The notes below the pieces were generated by a model. That model was not told the DNA's origin. It ran no database searches and worked only from the letters and a program-made list of their open reading frames with translations. The position numbers and the translations under genes were made by a program. Positions 13,199-25,500 of a stretch of DNA of 64,000 nucleotides are shown here, piece by piece. Location of the stretch: positions 738,602 to 802,601 of the forward strand of contig NW_019775580.1 in the NCBI RefSeq assembly GCF_001039355.2, in the 5' to 3' direction. The first letter of the stretch is position 1; the number at the start of each line of letters is the position of its first letter. Source of the DNA: Lingula anatina (Eukaryota; Brachiopoda; Lingulata; Lingulida; Lingulidae).

Positions 13199-15713
13199 TA
13201 GGTTATGCATATAGTGAAAGATTCTTACAACATACAGTGAACACACCATATGTAATTTTGGAACAATGATGGACAAGAACTTTAAAAAAATATAAGAAAC
13301 ATAACAGGAACAGTTAATAAGCTTTCAGACATACATATATTCTTAGTAGTTTATGGAAATAGTCTCTTGATTTTGTTTTCAACAAGGCATCTTCTACACA
13401 AGTACTGCAGCTCTGCAAATAAGATGTAATACTGGTGCATTGTATATCACCATTGTGGAGGTCTTGGTCATGGAAGTGCCAATTGTGGAGTATGGATGAC
13501 AAGACTGAACAGGAATTTTTCATGTGTCATCAACCTGTGTCATGTTTGAGAACTGGTGTGAGTGGAGGATGCTGGGTTCAGAATGGCATCCCTTCCACCA
13601 GGCTTATGTCCTATGCAAGATTGAAGCCTAACCACTGTACCAAACTGCCACAATTTCCCTATAAGTAGATTAGTTTATATTGCCATAGTTAATATGAATA
13701 CCTGAAAACATAATTTGGTGGGTTAGTTGTTGCATGCATTTTCTGATAATTTTGTCAGTTTTTTTTTTTTTTTTAATTAACTCTGGTTATTTATGTGAAA
13801 CATGTTTTGTCAAGCAAATAGAACCCTGCTCTTGTTCTGCTCAATTTTGAAGTTTTAGGTTAAATATTTTTATTATCTAATGTACATGCCCAGCGAGTTC
13901 CTGCCCACTGTTTAGTTTAGTACTTAGCTAGTTGGCTGTTCATTTCAAGAACTGAATTGTTACATGCATCTCGAGTTGGGATCCATAAAACAGCAGAATG
14001 ATACTCTTGAACATCAAGGTATTTGCCTTTGAAGAATACAGTACATTACCAGCTACCCCTGTAGTAAGCATAGACATGGAATGACGGGGATGTAGTCAAA
14101 CTGGATGTTTGAAATAATGGAAACCAAAACGTAAATGCCCAAGATATTCAGGTACTTTGGAGTTTGACAAGATAATTTTTTGTCGAATCAGTTTTCTTTT
14201 CTTTTATTAAAATAACTAAACTTATGTTTTCTAAAGAGAAGTGTAAAAGACTTATATTAAATCGTCTTTTTCTATGAACTATGCTGTTTTATGTTTAGGT
14301 AATTGTTTCATTGGGTATACCTTGCTTTGATAATAATAAACATGAGGTCAGCTGCAGTAAAGTTAATTGATAGGAAATTGTAGGTTTTCATGAGCAGGAT
14401 TTGTTAAATTTCAGTTTGAAAAATATTTTTGAAATGTTATAGCGAAGGACTTGCTATAATACATACGTAATTAGTTATATCAATAGTTTTGTTTTCTGTG
14501 CCATTTTTACACTGAAGCACCATGTTAAATAAATTTTTGTTTTAACAGACTTTAAAACTGAAAGAAAATTAGTTTAGGTGGTATTTCCTTTTCCATGTTT
14601 TTTTAGGTTTCGATTTCATTTTAAAAAATACCATAGTTCAATTGTTTTGGTAAAATTTCTCTGAGTCCCATTTGTTTTTAAGTTCTTTTTGGACAGGCAC
14701 AGTGTGTCTGGACATACAACTATCACTGCATCTGTCATGTACACTATAAAAAAGGCAAAAAAAGTGTTCCAGAATTACAGGAATGATTCACAGGACTTGC
14801 TACAGCTTCAGTCTATTAAATTTATTGTGCAGAAAATACAACATCAGTCTATTAAATTTGTTGTGGAGAAAATAAGTTTGGCAAGTGAGAAAATTTCGCA
14901 ATTGCCAGCCAGAAAACTTTAATACAGTGAAATCAATGGCTATTTTCATCTGTTTTGAGGTTGCAGCAGGTTGTCAATAAAGACATTTATCTGTATTCTT
15001 TTTTCTCTAGACTTCATTGTTGTAATATTGTCATTCTTTTCAGTTCCTTTTTTGCAGTGTATCATTAACACCCAACAGTTTGCAGCAATTGTATTCAGTT
15101 TATAGAATATGTTCAACATTCTACTTATATCAACTACAGGACAACTTTATGTTTACTTATGTTGATTGAAATCTTTTAGATATAGAATATATCTTACTGC
15201 AGCACTGTCAAATTAGTTGTGTGGATAAAATGTAGTGACATAGCTGAATAAAATGTGCAGTTAAGTTGTTTATACAGTATATTTTCTTTCACAATACAGT
15301 CACACCAGACATATTTTTAACATGAAATAAAACTACAAAAATGTAAAGCAACTCACACTGTTGAACTATTTTCACTAAACGTCAAAAATCCTCAACTGTT
15401 ACACTGTATTCCAACCAATGTGGCCCAGCCTTGGCAAGAACTAGCTAGATGCCCTTCTGCAACCAAAAATATTATCTTTCAAGTTTCCTTTGTGTTATGT
15501 CAGCATTTTTCGTTACTATGTCAACCTCCCCCCCCCCCAGCCACTTGCTACCGTTACATTTTATTCAACTAAGTGCAACCCAGCCACTGGGGCCGTCTTT
15601 GGCAAGAGCTAGATACATGCCCTTCAATAAGTGAAAATGGTCTTATTACTTTCCTTAAATCTATAGTAACCTTTTGTTAAAATATAACTTAAGCTCAACT
15701 TAAGTCACAAGAG
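13199..15713. other. JARID2 3' UTR and intergenic spacer
   Basis: This stretch follows the JARID2 stop. Possible polyadenylation hexamers AATAAA occur, for example at 15247-15252, and none can be chosen firmly. Open frames here show no family similarity. Two related segments ending in a GATGCCCTTC / CATGCCCTTC core lie near 15405-15460 and 15570-15625, about 165 bp apart. A C-rich run lies near 15529-15538. Confidence 0.5.
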
Positions 15714-17873
15714 TCTTAGGATTTTTTTTAAAATTGTAAAACTCAGAGAACCTTGGGACACAGACCATGTAGTAGAAAAAACTACGGTATTGCAACTTGA
15801 ATGGTGAAATTCAAATACATAAAAATTATGATAAAGTTTTCTATATATTACCAGTATACACATTTGCATGTATAAACAATACCATGTTCAACGTGACTGG
15901 ATACTGCATCTCTGCTCTGTGATGAGTGATTGCTATCCACTTCACTGCTTTATCACATCTCTTTTTTTGAACAACAGATAGAAACATTTATTTATCTGTA
16001 CTGCTAATATTATTTTGCTGAGACACCAATATATGGTAAAGATGGAATTCCTGATATTTAACAGGTCTATGTTTCAGTTCAGCACATTGCAGTATACATA
16101 CTATTCTACGTCATAAACAAACGGGACATTCTCCTCAGAAGTTATCTGTTGTAAATAAGACAAAGTAGAATTGGGTAAATACTACAATAAATGCTCGGAG
16201 GAACTTAAAAGAGCAAATCCTCATTTTTTTATGAGCAAACTATGTACTATCAGCATTAAAAATTGTTAATGCACCAATAATAAAACAAGCTTGGCAATTT
16301 GTAATTATGTCAGGTAAGGTTGTTTTCAGGAGATTGTTTCTCAAACTACCCTGACCTTAAAATGGCTATAGCCAATTTAAAAAATAAATAAGAGACACAA
16401 CACTGCACATTGAGAGTTTAAGGGAGAAAAATAAATGTTTACATGATGAAATCATTGAAAGTTATCATGTAATTGAAATGGATAAAACGGTGCAGTGTAC
16501 AGCTTTTTTTTCTTTTTAAAAATATGGTTTAAATGTTAGAATGAGAATATTTACTACTGCATAAAAGCTATTGAATGCCCCTAGCTCGACCCACTTGAAA
16601 GCATGTGTCAAGATTTAATTGCTCTGCCCCCGCTGAAATGGTGCCCGTGGGGGGCTGAGAAGCCATTACATACTTGTTGTGAGATTACGCAGCTTGCTTT
16701 CTAGTGTGCGCCCTATTTGTTCCACAGGCTGTTTAGTCTGTAGATCAACTGGTTGTGAATGTTCTCTAAAACATATTCCAATCTTTAGGAGTCAAGATTA
16801 AAGCTGCATATTAACCAAGTACATATGTCAAGTTATTGCTGATAACCCTGAACAATAGCACCATAGATTTTCAAATAGTAGAGCTGAAAAATGAAAGTTT
16901 CATTACCTATCTTTAAAATGATAACCGAACAATTTTTTCTGGTTTCTGTGTATTACAGACTGAAAGAAAAAAGCAGCTGATAGATCATATTAGAAGGTGC
17001 CATTTTAAAGCTTTTTAGCTGCCTGAGTGATAACTTTTGGTTTTTTGGCATGTTGACTTTATTTGTTATGTAAGAAAATGGTACTGATAATATGTTACAG
17101 GGCATTTGCTCTTTCTCTTACTTTATCTTTAACTATCAGTAACAGATTAAAATATTAATGAAAAACATTTTGAGATTATCCTAGTAAAGCTATTTTCATT
17201 TTGATATAAATAATTTTAAGGTATCCTAGCTGAGATTACTGATAAATAGAATTTTTCTTTAAAAAATTCTCCATATTGCAAAACATTGCTCAACAAATTG
17301 CTACAAGCTTCAAAAGAAAAATACTGATATCAGGTACTTTTATTTTAGGGGTTTTAATTTTTTTAGGGTCAGAACTGAGAAAGACAGATATGCAGGATAT
17401 GTAGACATCAAAAAAATATGACTTTGGGGCAATATCAAACACAGATAGAAAACCATTAAATATCTAAATTGAAATTCATGGCATTGGGCACTGTTAAATA
17501 TTTCTTGTTTGACAAGCCAACTTTGTTGCTGGTAACTAACATAAATAATCTTTCAAATTACCTTATGGACTTCAATTCAAAATTTATCCTTGTACAAGCT
17601 AAGTGATTTTCCCTTGTAACAAACCAAATAATTTCTTCTTCACTAACTGCTTGCTGAAGCATGTCAATGCAGTCTGGCAACCCGCCCAATTTCATATTCA
17701 CTAATTACCTGCATTAATGTATATTCCTTGCTGGCAAATGGCTCAAAGATTCTTAATCTCTAATGACCAATGGAAGGAGTTCTTCCTTTATACACTAGTA
17801 TATATTTTTGAAAAATTGCTAATAAACATTTAAAATATCATTTTCAGCGTAAAGAAGCAATTACATTTCCTAC

Positions 17874-19582
17874 TCAGTTTGCAGTTTCTTGGCTCCACAT
17901 TAAATTGTGTAAAAAAGCATTGGGAATTTTGACACTAGTTAGTTGCATTCCTCTTTGACCGGGTGGATGATTCAGAATCACACCTCTCCAGCTATCTGTC
18001 CTATGGTCATAAGCTCGAGCAAAGTGATAAACCCCACCAACATCCAATTCACCACACACCAAGATCTCATCTTGAAAAGAAACAGCACCATCTACATGTG
18101 AAACCTCAGACATGGTGCACATTCCTGATCTGGCAGAGGGCATCACGGTCCAGTTCTGCAGTTCCCTGGGAAATACTTCTGTGTCACAAAATCTCATGGC
18201 TGCACCATTGTGTGATGCACCTGGGCATGCAAGTCGACGTAAGCCTCCAAATACATATACACTGCCCTTGTGTCCTACAGCTCGAGCATCAAAACGTCGC
18301 TCTTTCATGGGAGGTACTGAGTACCAAGTTTCACATTTGGGATCATAACATTCTACAGCTTCGTAAAGTTTACCCATAATCCCCCCTCCTAGGACGTAAA
18401 TTTTTTTATCTAGCACAGCAAAAGCTGACCATGCTCGTTTAAGGTTCATACCAGACACTGTTCTCCATTTATTTGTGTATATGTTATACTCTTCCACACT
18501 GGTCAGTGGATCTGACATATCATTGCTGCCTCCTAAAGCATAAATATGATCATCAATGGCAGTCAGGCCAAAGCCCACTCTGGCATGAGACATGGGGGCT
18601 ATACTTGTCCACTGGTTGTTGTGTGGACAATAACGTTCACCGGTGTTTACAATATGGCCACTGGCATCTCGCCCCCCTATGGCATAAATGTAGCCACCTG
18701 GAAAACGAACTTGTTGATCAACAGTCAGACTTTGTGTTTGCAACAGTAAGTATTTACTTTAATTAACACCTGTTTGCTTAACCCCAGATAACTTGCTTAG
18801 AACTTAAAATAAACAACTACTTATCACCAGAAAGGCAAACAGATATATGTTATGAGTGAAATAAAGGGAACAATAAAAAGTGCAGAAAATAATTATCTGG
18901 CCCATCCTTACCTGCGCTGACCACACTATGGCCAGCCCTGGGTGCCAGGAGTGGCTTCAGAGGTATCCAACTGACCCTGTGTCCTGTCTGGGTCTGAGAG
19001 CTGTTTGGTGGTACTACACAAGTCACTGTAGCCTTCACTTCCACCACGGGATCATTCCTACAATTTAAGTCACATGAAACTTTAGAAATTTTGAAATAAT
19101 TTCCTATTTTTCTATCTCTGTCCTGTATTATGTGTCTGTACAAACTAAAAATAACCTCCTAAACATGCCCCTTAAAAATACAATTTACTGATCCAAATGT
19201 TTATTTTCCTGAGCTCCATGTTACATACCCTTCAACAGGCCCCTCCCCACCAACAGCAACTAAGACCTCAGAGTATCCTCTCCTCATCCACTCTGGTCGC
19301 TCCTCCCTGCTTCTCTGTAGGAACATCTCCAGCTGGGCCTCCTTCACCAGCCTGTTCCCCAGCACATGGTCCTGGAAATAGGCATCAGGCAGGGCCCCTA
19401 TCCTCAAACAAGATGACAGGAGGATTTTCAAGTTTGACAGACGTTCACTTTCTTGGCCACACCATCTAATGATGCAGTCAAATATGGTCTCTTCATTGAC
19501 TGAATTGATGGAATCTCGTTGCAGCAATTTCATAGTTTTCTCTGCAGACAGTTGGAGAAACTCTTCACCATCGATTATTTGA
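17874..19582 (-). CDS. GAN: GAN exons 3-5, copy A (block A)
   Basis: Exon 3 19229-19582 (BACK domain), exon 4 18912-19057 (first Kelch blade), exon 5 17874-18697 (remaining blades and stop). All splice sites are intact and the protein is nearly the same as copy B. One clear replacement is lysine in AVGHKGSVYVFGG, where copy B has glutamate. No BTB exon belongs to this copy on its left-to-right path except through copy B, so it is either an orphan 3' half-gene or the second haplotype of the same exons. Confidence 0.85.
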
Positions 19583-22500
19583 CTAAAATAAGGATAAAAT
19601 TTTGAAGTTCAATTAATTACTTTATGAGCAACTCCTTTGTGGGACTGTCAGTAGCTAATTGATCTTTTCAATGATGGAAAATGTTTTTTATAAATAATAT
19701 ACTTTTTAAATCATAATTTCTTATAATTAGAACAGTAAAAGCACCACAAATACTATACAGATATATAGTTTTTGTGATTATAAAATGATATTGATAATTT
19801 TTGCCCTTTGCAAGAATGAATAATAGCCGTAATCTGCAAGTTAGTGGTTGTTAGTACACCAGTCCTTTGGACTAAATATAATGAACTGTGAGTTGATTAA
19901 GATGGCTGAAGGGCTTATGAATTTCTTTGAAAAATTATAGCTTGGACTCCATGAAATTTTGTAGGAAATTACAGGTGATAATTTGGGGCAGCCTGTTTCC
20001 CCAATCAAGGTAAAGTCGAAGGAGTGGAAGGAAACTTTTTGACGTGATTATGGTATTCCATGGAGTGGTGGAAACATAACATAAATTGTATGAAATTGAT
20101 TTAAAAAAAAAAAACAACTGTGGATGTTTTGTGTTGCTTTTGCTTATTCTAAGAACAATATGTCAATAAAAAAAACATTTACCATTTGCAAACTTGGTCA
20201 TCCTATCATTTATGTGTTATCTTCTTCGCTTTCATAGTATCTAGCCCAAGCAACTGTTACAGTTCCTCATATAAATTAACTCACTGAGTGATAGCCAATA
20301 AATATTTTGTTAGTTCTTCCTATCAATAATCTATAGCAAAACTTATTAAATGATATGCTTAATTTAATGCTGTGAAATAGTTTGTCATGTTTTGTATATT
20401 GTAGTGTATAACCAATGCTGTACAACATTATAAATCAGATCCAACATGTATGTTGTGTTCTTGTTTATTTATAACCTTTTGATTTTGCATTCGGCAACTT
20501 TTGTGATAAAGATTTTAAGGTTAGCATAAATAATGATAATGATATAATTACAGCAACATCTGAGTACCATTACATAAAGTATTTGTACTTTATTTAATTT
20601 TTTCCTTTGCCCTTTCCTGGTCAGAATACCCAAAAGGCCTCCCTGTAAACTGAGTAAATTTTAAATAGTTCTATTTTCAATTATTTTTAACCAATCATCT
20701 CAAAATTTGACAATTTAATGCAGGGCAGTCAAAGCAGACAGCCTGAAATTCAATACTCTTCATTCAATGCTACCGGTAACTGTTTTTAAAAAGTGAAGAT
20801 GACTTTCATGACAGAAATTTGGATGAAACTTTGCACCAAAAATGATATTTGTATTATTATTATTATTTTTTTTTTTTTGTTAGATTGATTTTTTAATTGA
20901 AAAACCATTATTCCTTCTAAATTTTTTGCATTATGTCTTCAGTGAATACCAATGGGACTCCATGAAAATTTACATCAAAGGTAATAATTTAGAAAAAGAA
21001 AAATTAGGCAAAATTGAGAAATACAGTAGTGGTATTACAACTAATTGTAACAGTGAAAATTTCAAGCCATATCAATGAAAAATATAGATATTACCATTCT
21101 ATTGCAGAATGGCAATTTTGCAGAATGGCAATATAATGGTAATATAGATATTACCATTATATTGCCATTCTGCAAAATTAATTATTCATCAATTAATTAA
21201 TGGATCATGAACGGAATTGGTGGTCGTATCGGGGTATCAGTACAACAATAAAAAAATTTAAAAAAAGGAAAAAATCATCACCAAAAAAAAAAAATCAAAC
21301 AATTTCTTCCTTTGTTCATTTCTGACCTATCCTGAAAATTGCATGAAATTGGCCATTTGTGAGGACTGAGATATCCTAAACATTTAACTATAAATTAATG
21401 GAATATCGCCAAAACCTAATCACTTCTTTCTTAGCTCATTTGTGACCTATCCAGTGAATTTCATCAAAATCTATACATAATTGATTATTCAATTAACTAA
21501 TTTAAAATTAATTAATCAACATCACCAAAATTTGTTCACAGGCACCCCGTACAATGATTCACAAAAAATTGGAACTATGCTTTCTGTGTTCTGCGCCAGA
21601 AAGAGTACATAGACATACAAAACAAGCAAACAAACCAACCAACCAACACACTTTTATATCCCCCCAAGGGATTTTGCAATAACAAACATACAAATGGTTA
21701 CAAGGACTAAACCTTTCTTGAAGNCAGGATTTGTAAAGCCTGGCTTAATTCGTTGAGAATGCGGCCTTAGGATTTTTTTTTTAATTGTAAAACTCAGAGA
21801 ACCTTGGGACACAGACCATGTAGTAGAAAAAACTACGGTATTGCAACTTGAATGGTGAAATTCAAATACATACAAATTATGATAAAGTTTTCTATATATT
21901 ACCAGTACACACATTTGCATGTATAAACAATACCATAGTGTCATATGTTCAACGTGACTGGATACTGCATCTCTGCTCTGTGCTGAGTGATTGCTATCCA
22001 CTTCACTGCTTTATCACATCTCTTTTTTTTTAACAACAGATAGAAACATTTATTTATCTGTACTGCCAATAATATTTTGCTGAGACACCAATATATGGTA
22101 AAGATGGAATTCCTGATATTTAACAGGTCTATGTTTCAGTTCAGCACATTGCAGTATACATACTATTCTACGTCATAAACAAACGGGACATTCTCCTCAG
22201 AAGTTATCTTATCTGTTGTAAATAAGACAAAGTAGAATTGGGTAAATACTACAATAAATGCTCGGAGGAACTTAAAAGAGCAAATCCTCATTTTTTTATG
22301 AGCCAACCATGTACTATCAGCATTAAAAATTGTTAATGCACCAATAATGAAACAAGCTTGGCAATTTGTAATTATGTCAGGTAAGGTTGTTTTCAGGAGA
22401 TTGTTTCTCAAACTACCCTGACCTTAAAATGGCCATAGCCAATTTAAAAAATAAATAAATAAATAAGAGACACAACACTGCACATTGAGAGTTTAAGGGA

Positions 22501-25500
22501 GAAAAATAAATGTTTACATGATGAAATCATTGCAGTTATCATGTAATTGAAATGGATAAAACGGTGCAGTGTACAGCTTTTTTTAACTTTTTAAAAATAT
22601 GGTTTAAATGTTAGAATGAGAATATTTACTACTGCATAAAAGCTATTGAATGCCCCTAGCTCGACCCACTTGAAAGCATGTGTCAAGATGTAGTTGTGTC
22701 CCTGCTGAAATGGCGCGCGTGGGGGGCTGGGAATCTATTACATACTTGTTGTGAGATTACGCAGCTTGCTTTCTAGTGTGCACCCTATTTGTTCCACAGG
22801 CTGTGTAGTCTGTAGATCAACTGGTTGTGAATGTTCTCTAAAACACATTCCAATCTTTAGGAGTCAAGATTAAAGCTGCATATTAACCAAGTACATATGT
22901 CAAGTTATTGCTGATAACCCTGAACAATAGCACCATAGATTTTCAAATAGTAGAGCTGAAAAGTGAAAGTTTCATTACCTATCTTTAAAATGATAACCGA
23001 ACAATTTTTTCTGGTTTCTGTGTATTACAGACTGAAAGAAAAAAGCAGCTGATAGATCATATTAGAAGGTGCCATTTTAAAGCTTTTTAGCTGCCTGAGT
23101 GATAACTTTTGGTTTTTTGGCATGTTGACTTTATTTGTTATGTAAGAAAATGGCACTGATAATATATGTTACAGGGCATTTGCTCTTTCTCTTACTTTAT
23201 CTTTAACTATCAGTAACAGATTAAAATTTTAATGAAAAACATTTTGAGATTATCCTAGTAAAGCTATTTTCATTTTGATATAAATAATTTTAAGGTATCC
23301 TAGCTGAGATTACTGCTAAATAGAATTTTTCTTTAAAAAATTCTCCATATTGCAAAACATTGCTCAACAAATTGCTACAAGCTTCAAAAGAAAAATACTG
23401 ATATCAGGTACTTTTATTTTAGGGGTTTTAATTTTTTTAGGGTCAGAACTGAGAAAGACAGATATGCAGGATATGTAGACATCAAAAAAATATGACTTTG
23501 GGGCAATATCAAACACAGATAGAAAACCATTAAATATCTAAATTGAAATTCATGGCATTGGGCAGTGTTAAATATTTCTTGTTTGACAAGCCAACTTTGT
23601 TGCTGGTAACTAACATAAATAATCTTTCAAATTACCTTATGGACTTCAATTCAAAATTTATCCTTGTACAAGCTAAGTGATTTTCCCTTGTAACAAACCA
23701 AATAATTTCTTCTTCACTAACTGCTTGCTGAAGCATGTCAATGCAGTCTGGCAACCCGCCAAATTTCATATTCACTAATTACCTGCATTAATGTATATTC
23801 CTTGCTGGCAAATGGCTCAAAGATTCTTAATCTCTAATGACCAATGGAAGGAGTTCTTCCTTTATACACTAGTATATATTTTTGAAAAATTGCTAATAAA
23901 CATTTAAAATATCATTTTCAGCGTAAAGAAGCAATTACATTTCCTACTCAGTTTGCAGTTTCTTGGCTCCACATTAAATTGTGTAAAAAAGCATTGGGAA
24001 TTTTGACACTAGTTAGTTGCATTCCTCTTTGACCGGGTGGATGATTCAGAATCACACCTCTCCAGCTATCTGTCCTATGGTCATAAGCTCGAGCAAAGTG
24101 ATAAACCCCACCAACATCCAATTCACCACACACCAAGATCTCATCTTGAAAAGAAACAGCACCATCTACATGTGAAACCTCAGACATGGTGCACATTCCT
24201 GATCTGGCAGAGGGCATCACGGTCCAGTTCTGCAGTTCCCTGGGAAATACTTCTGTGTCACAAAATCTCATGGCTGCTCCATTGTGTGATGCACCTGGGC
24301 ATGCAAGTCGACGTAAGCCTCCAAATACATATACACTGCCCTCGTGTCCTACAGCTCGAGCATCAAAACGTCGCTCTTTCATGGGAGGTACTGAGTACCA
24401 AGTTTCACATTTGGGATCATAACATTCTACAGCTTCATAAAGTTTACCCATAATCCCCCCTCCTAGGACGTAAATTTTTTTATCTAGCACAGCAAAAGCT
24501 GACCATGCTCGTTTAAGGTTCATACCAGACACTGTTCTCCATTTATTTGTGTATATGTTATACTCTTCCACACTGGTCAGTGGATCTGACATATCATTGC
24601 TGCCTCCTAAAGCATAAATATGATCATCAATGGCAGTCAGGCCAAAGCCCACTCTGGCATGAGACATGGGGGCTATACTTGTCCACTGGTTGTTGTGTGG
24701 ACAATAACGTTCACCGGTGTTTACAATATGGCCACTGGCATCTCGCCCCCCTATGGCATAAATGTAGCCACCTGGAAAAAGAACTTGTTGATCAACAGTC
24801 AGACTTTGTGTTTACAACAGTAAGTATTTACTTTAATTAACACCTGTTTGCTTAACCCCTTATAACTTGCTTAGAACTTATAATAAACAACTACTTATCA
24901 CCAGAAAGGCAAACAGATATATGTTATGAGTGAAATAAAGGGAACAATAAAAAGTGCAGAAAATAATTATCTGGCCGATCCTTACCTGCGCTGACCACAC
25001 TATGGCCAGCCCTGGGTGCCAGGAGTGGCTTCAGAGGTATCCAACTGACCCTGTGTCCTGTCTGGGTCTGAGAGCTGTTTGGTGGTACTACACAAGTCAC
25101 TGTAGCCTTCACTTCCACCACGGGATCATTCCTACAATTCAAGTCACATGAAACTTTAGAAATTTTGAAATAATTTCCTATTTTTCTATCTCTGTTTATG
25201 TATTATGTGTCTGTACAAACTAAAAACAACCTCCTAAACATGCCCCTTAAAAATACAATTTACTGATCCAAATGTTTATTTTCCTGAGCTCCATGTTACA
25301 TACCCTTCAACAGGCCCCTCCCCACCAACAGCAACTAAGACCTCAGAGTATCCTCTCCTCATCCACTCTGGTCGCTCCTCCCTGCTTCTCTGTAGGAACA
25401 TCTCCAGCTGGGCCTCCTTCACCAGCCTGTTCCCCAGCACATGGTCCTGGAAATAGGCATCAGGCAGGGCCCCTATCCTCAAACAAGATGACAGGAGGAT

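Larger units (their letters stand above)
15714..21722. repeat. 6-kb block A, near-identical to block B (GAN exons 3-5)
   Basis: Block A matches 21768-27775 collinearly at an offset of about 6.07 kb through introns, exons and 3' flank. Differences are scattered substitutions and small indels. It contains GAN exons 3-5 (copy A) and ends at the single ambiguous base 21723. It probably represents the alternative haplotype of block B. Confidence 0.92.

Noticed and set aside
14689-14922. Open frame of 77 codons with an internal near-repeat (QSIKF.V.KI), read as a possible small protein
   Set aside because: It lies in the JARID2 3' flank, has no splice or family support, and the repeat is a DNA-level duplication in AT-rich sequence.
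17963-18379. Long plus-strand open frame (138 codons) opposite GAN exon 5
   Set aside because: It is the antisense shadow of the Kelch exon. The same frame in copy B has only the changes forced by the sense strand.
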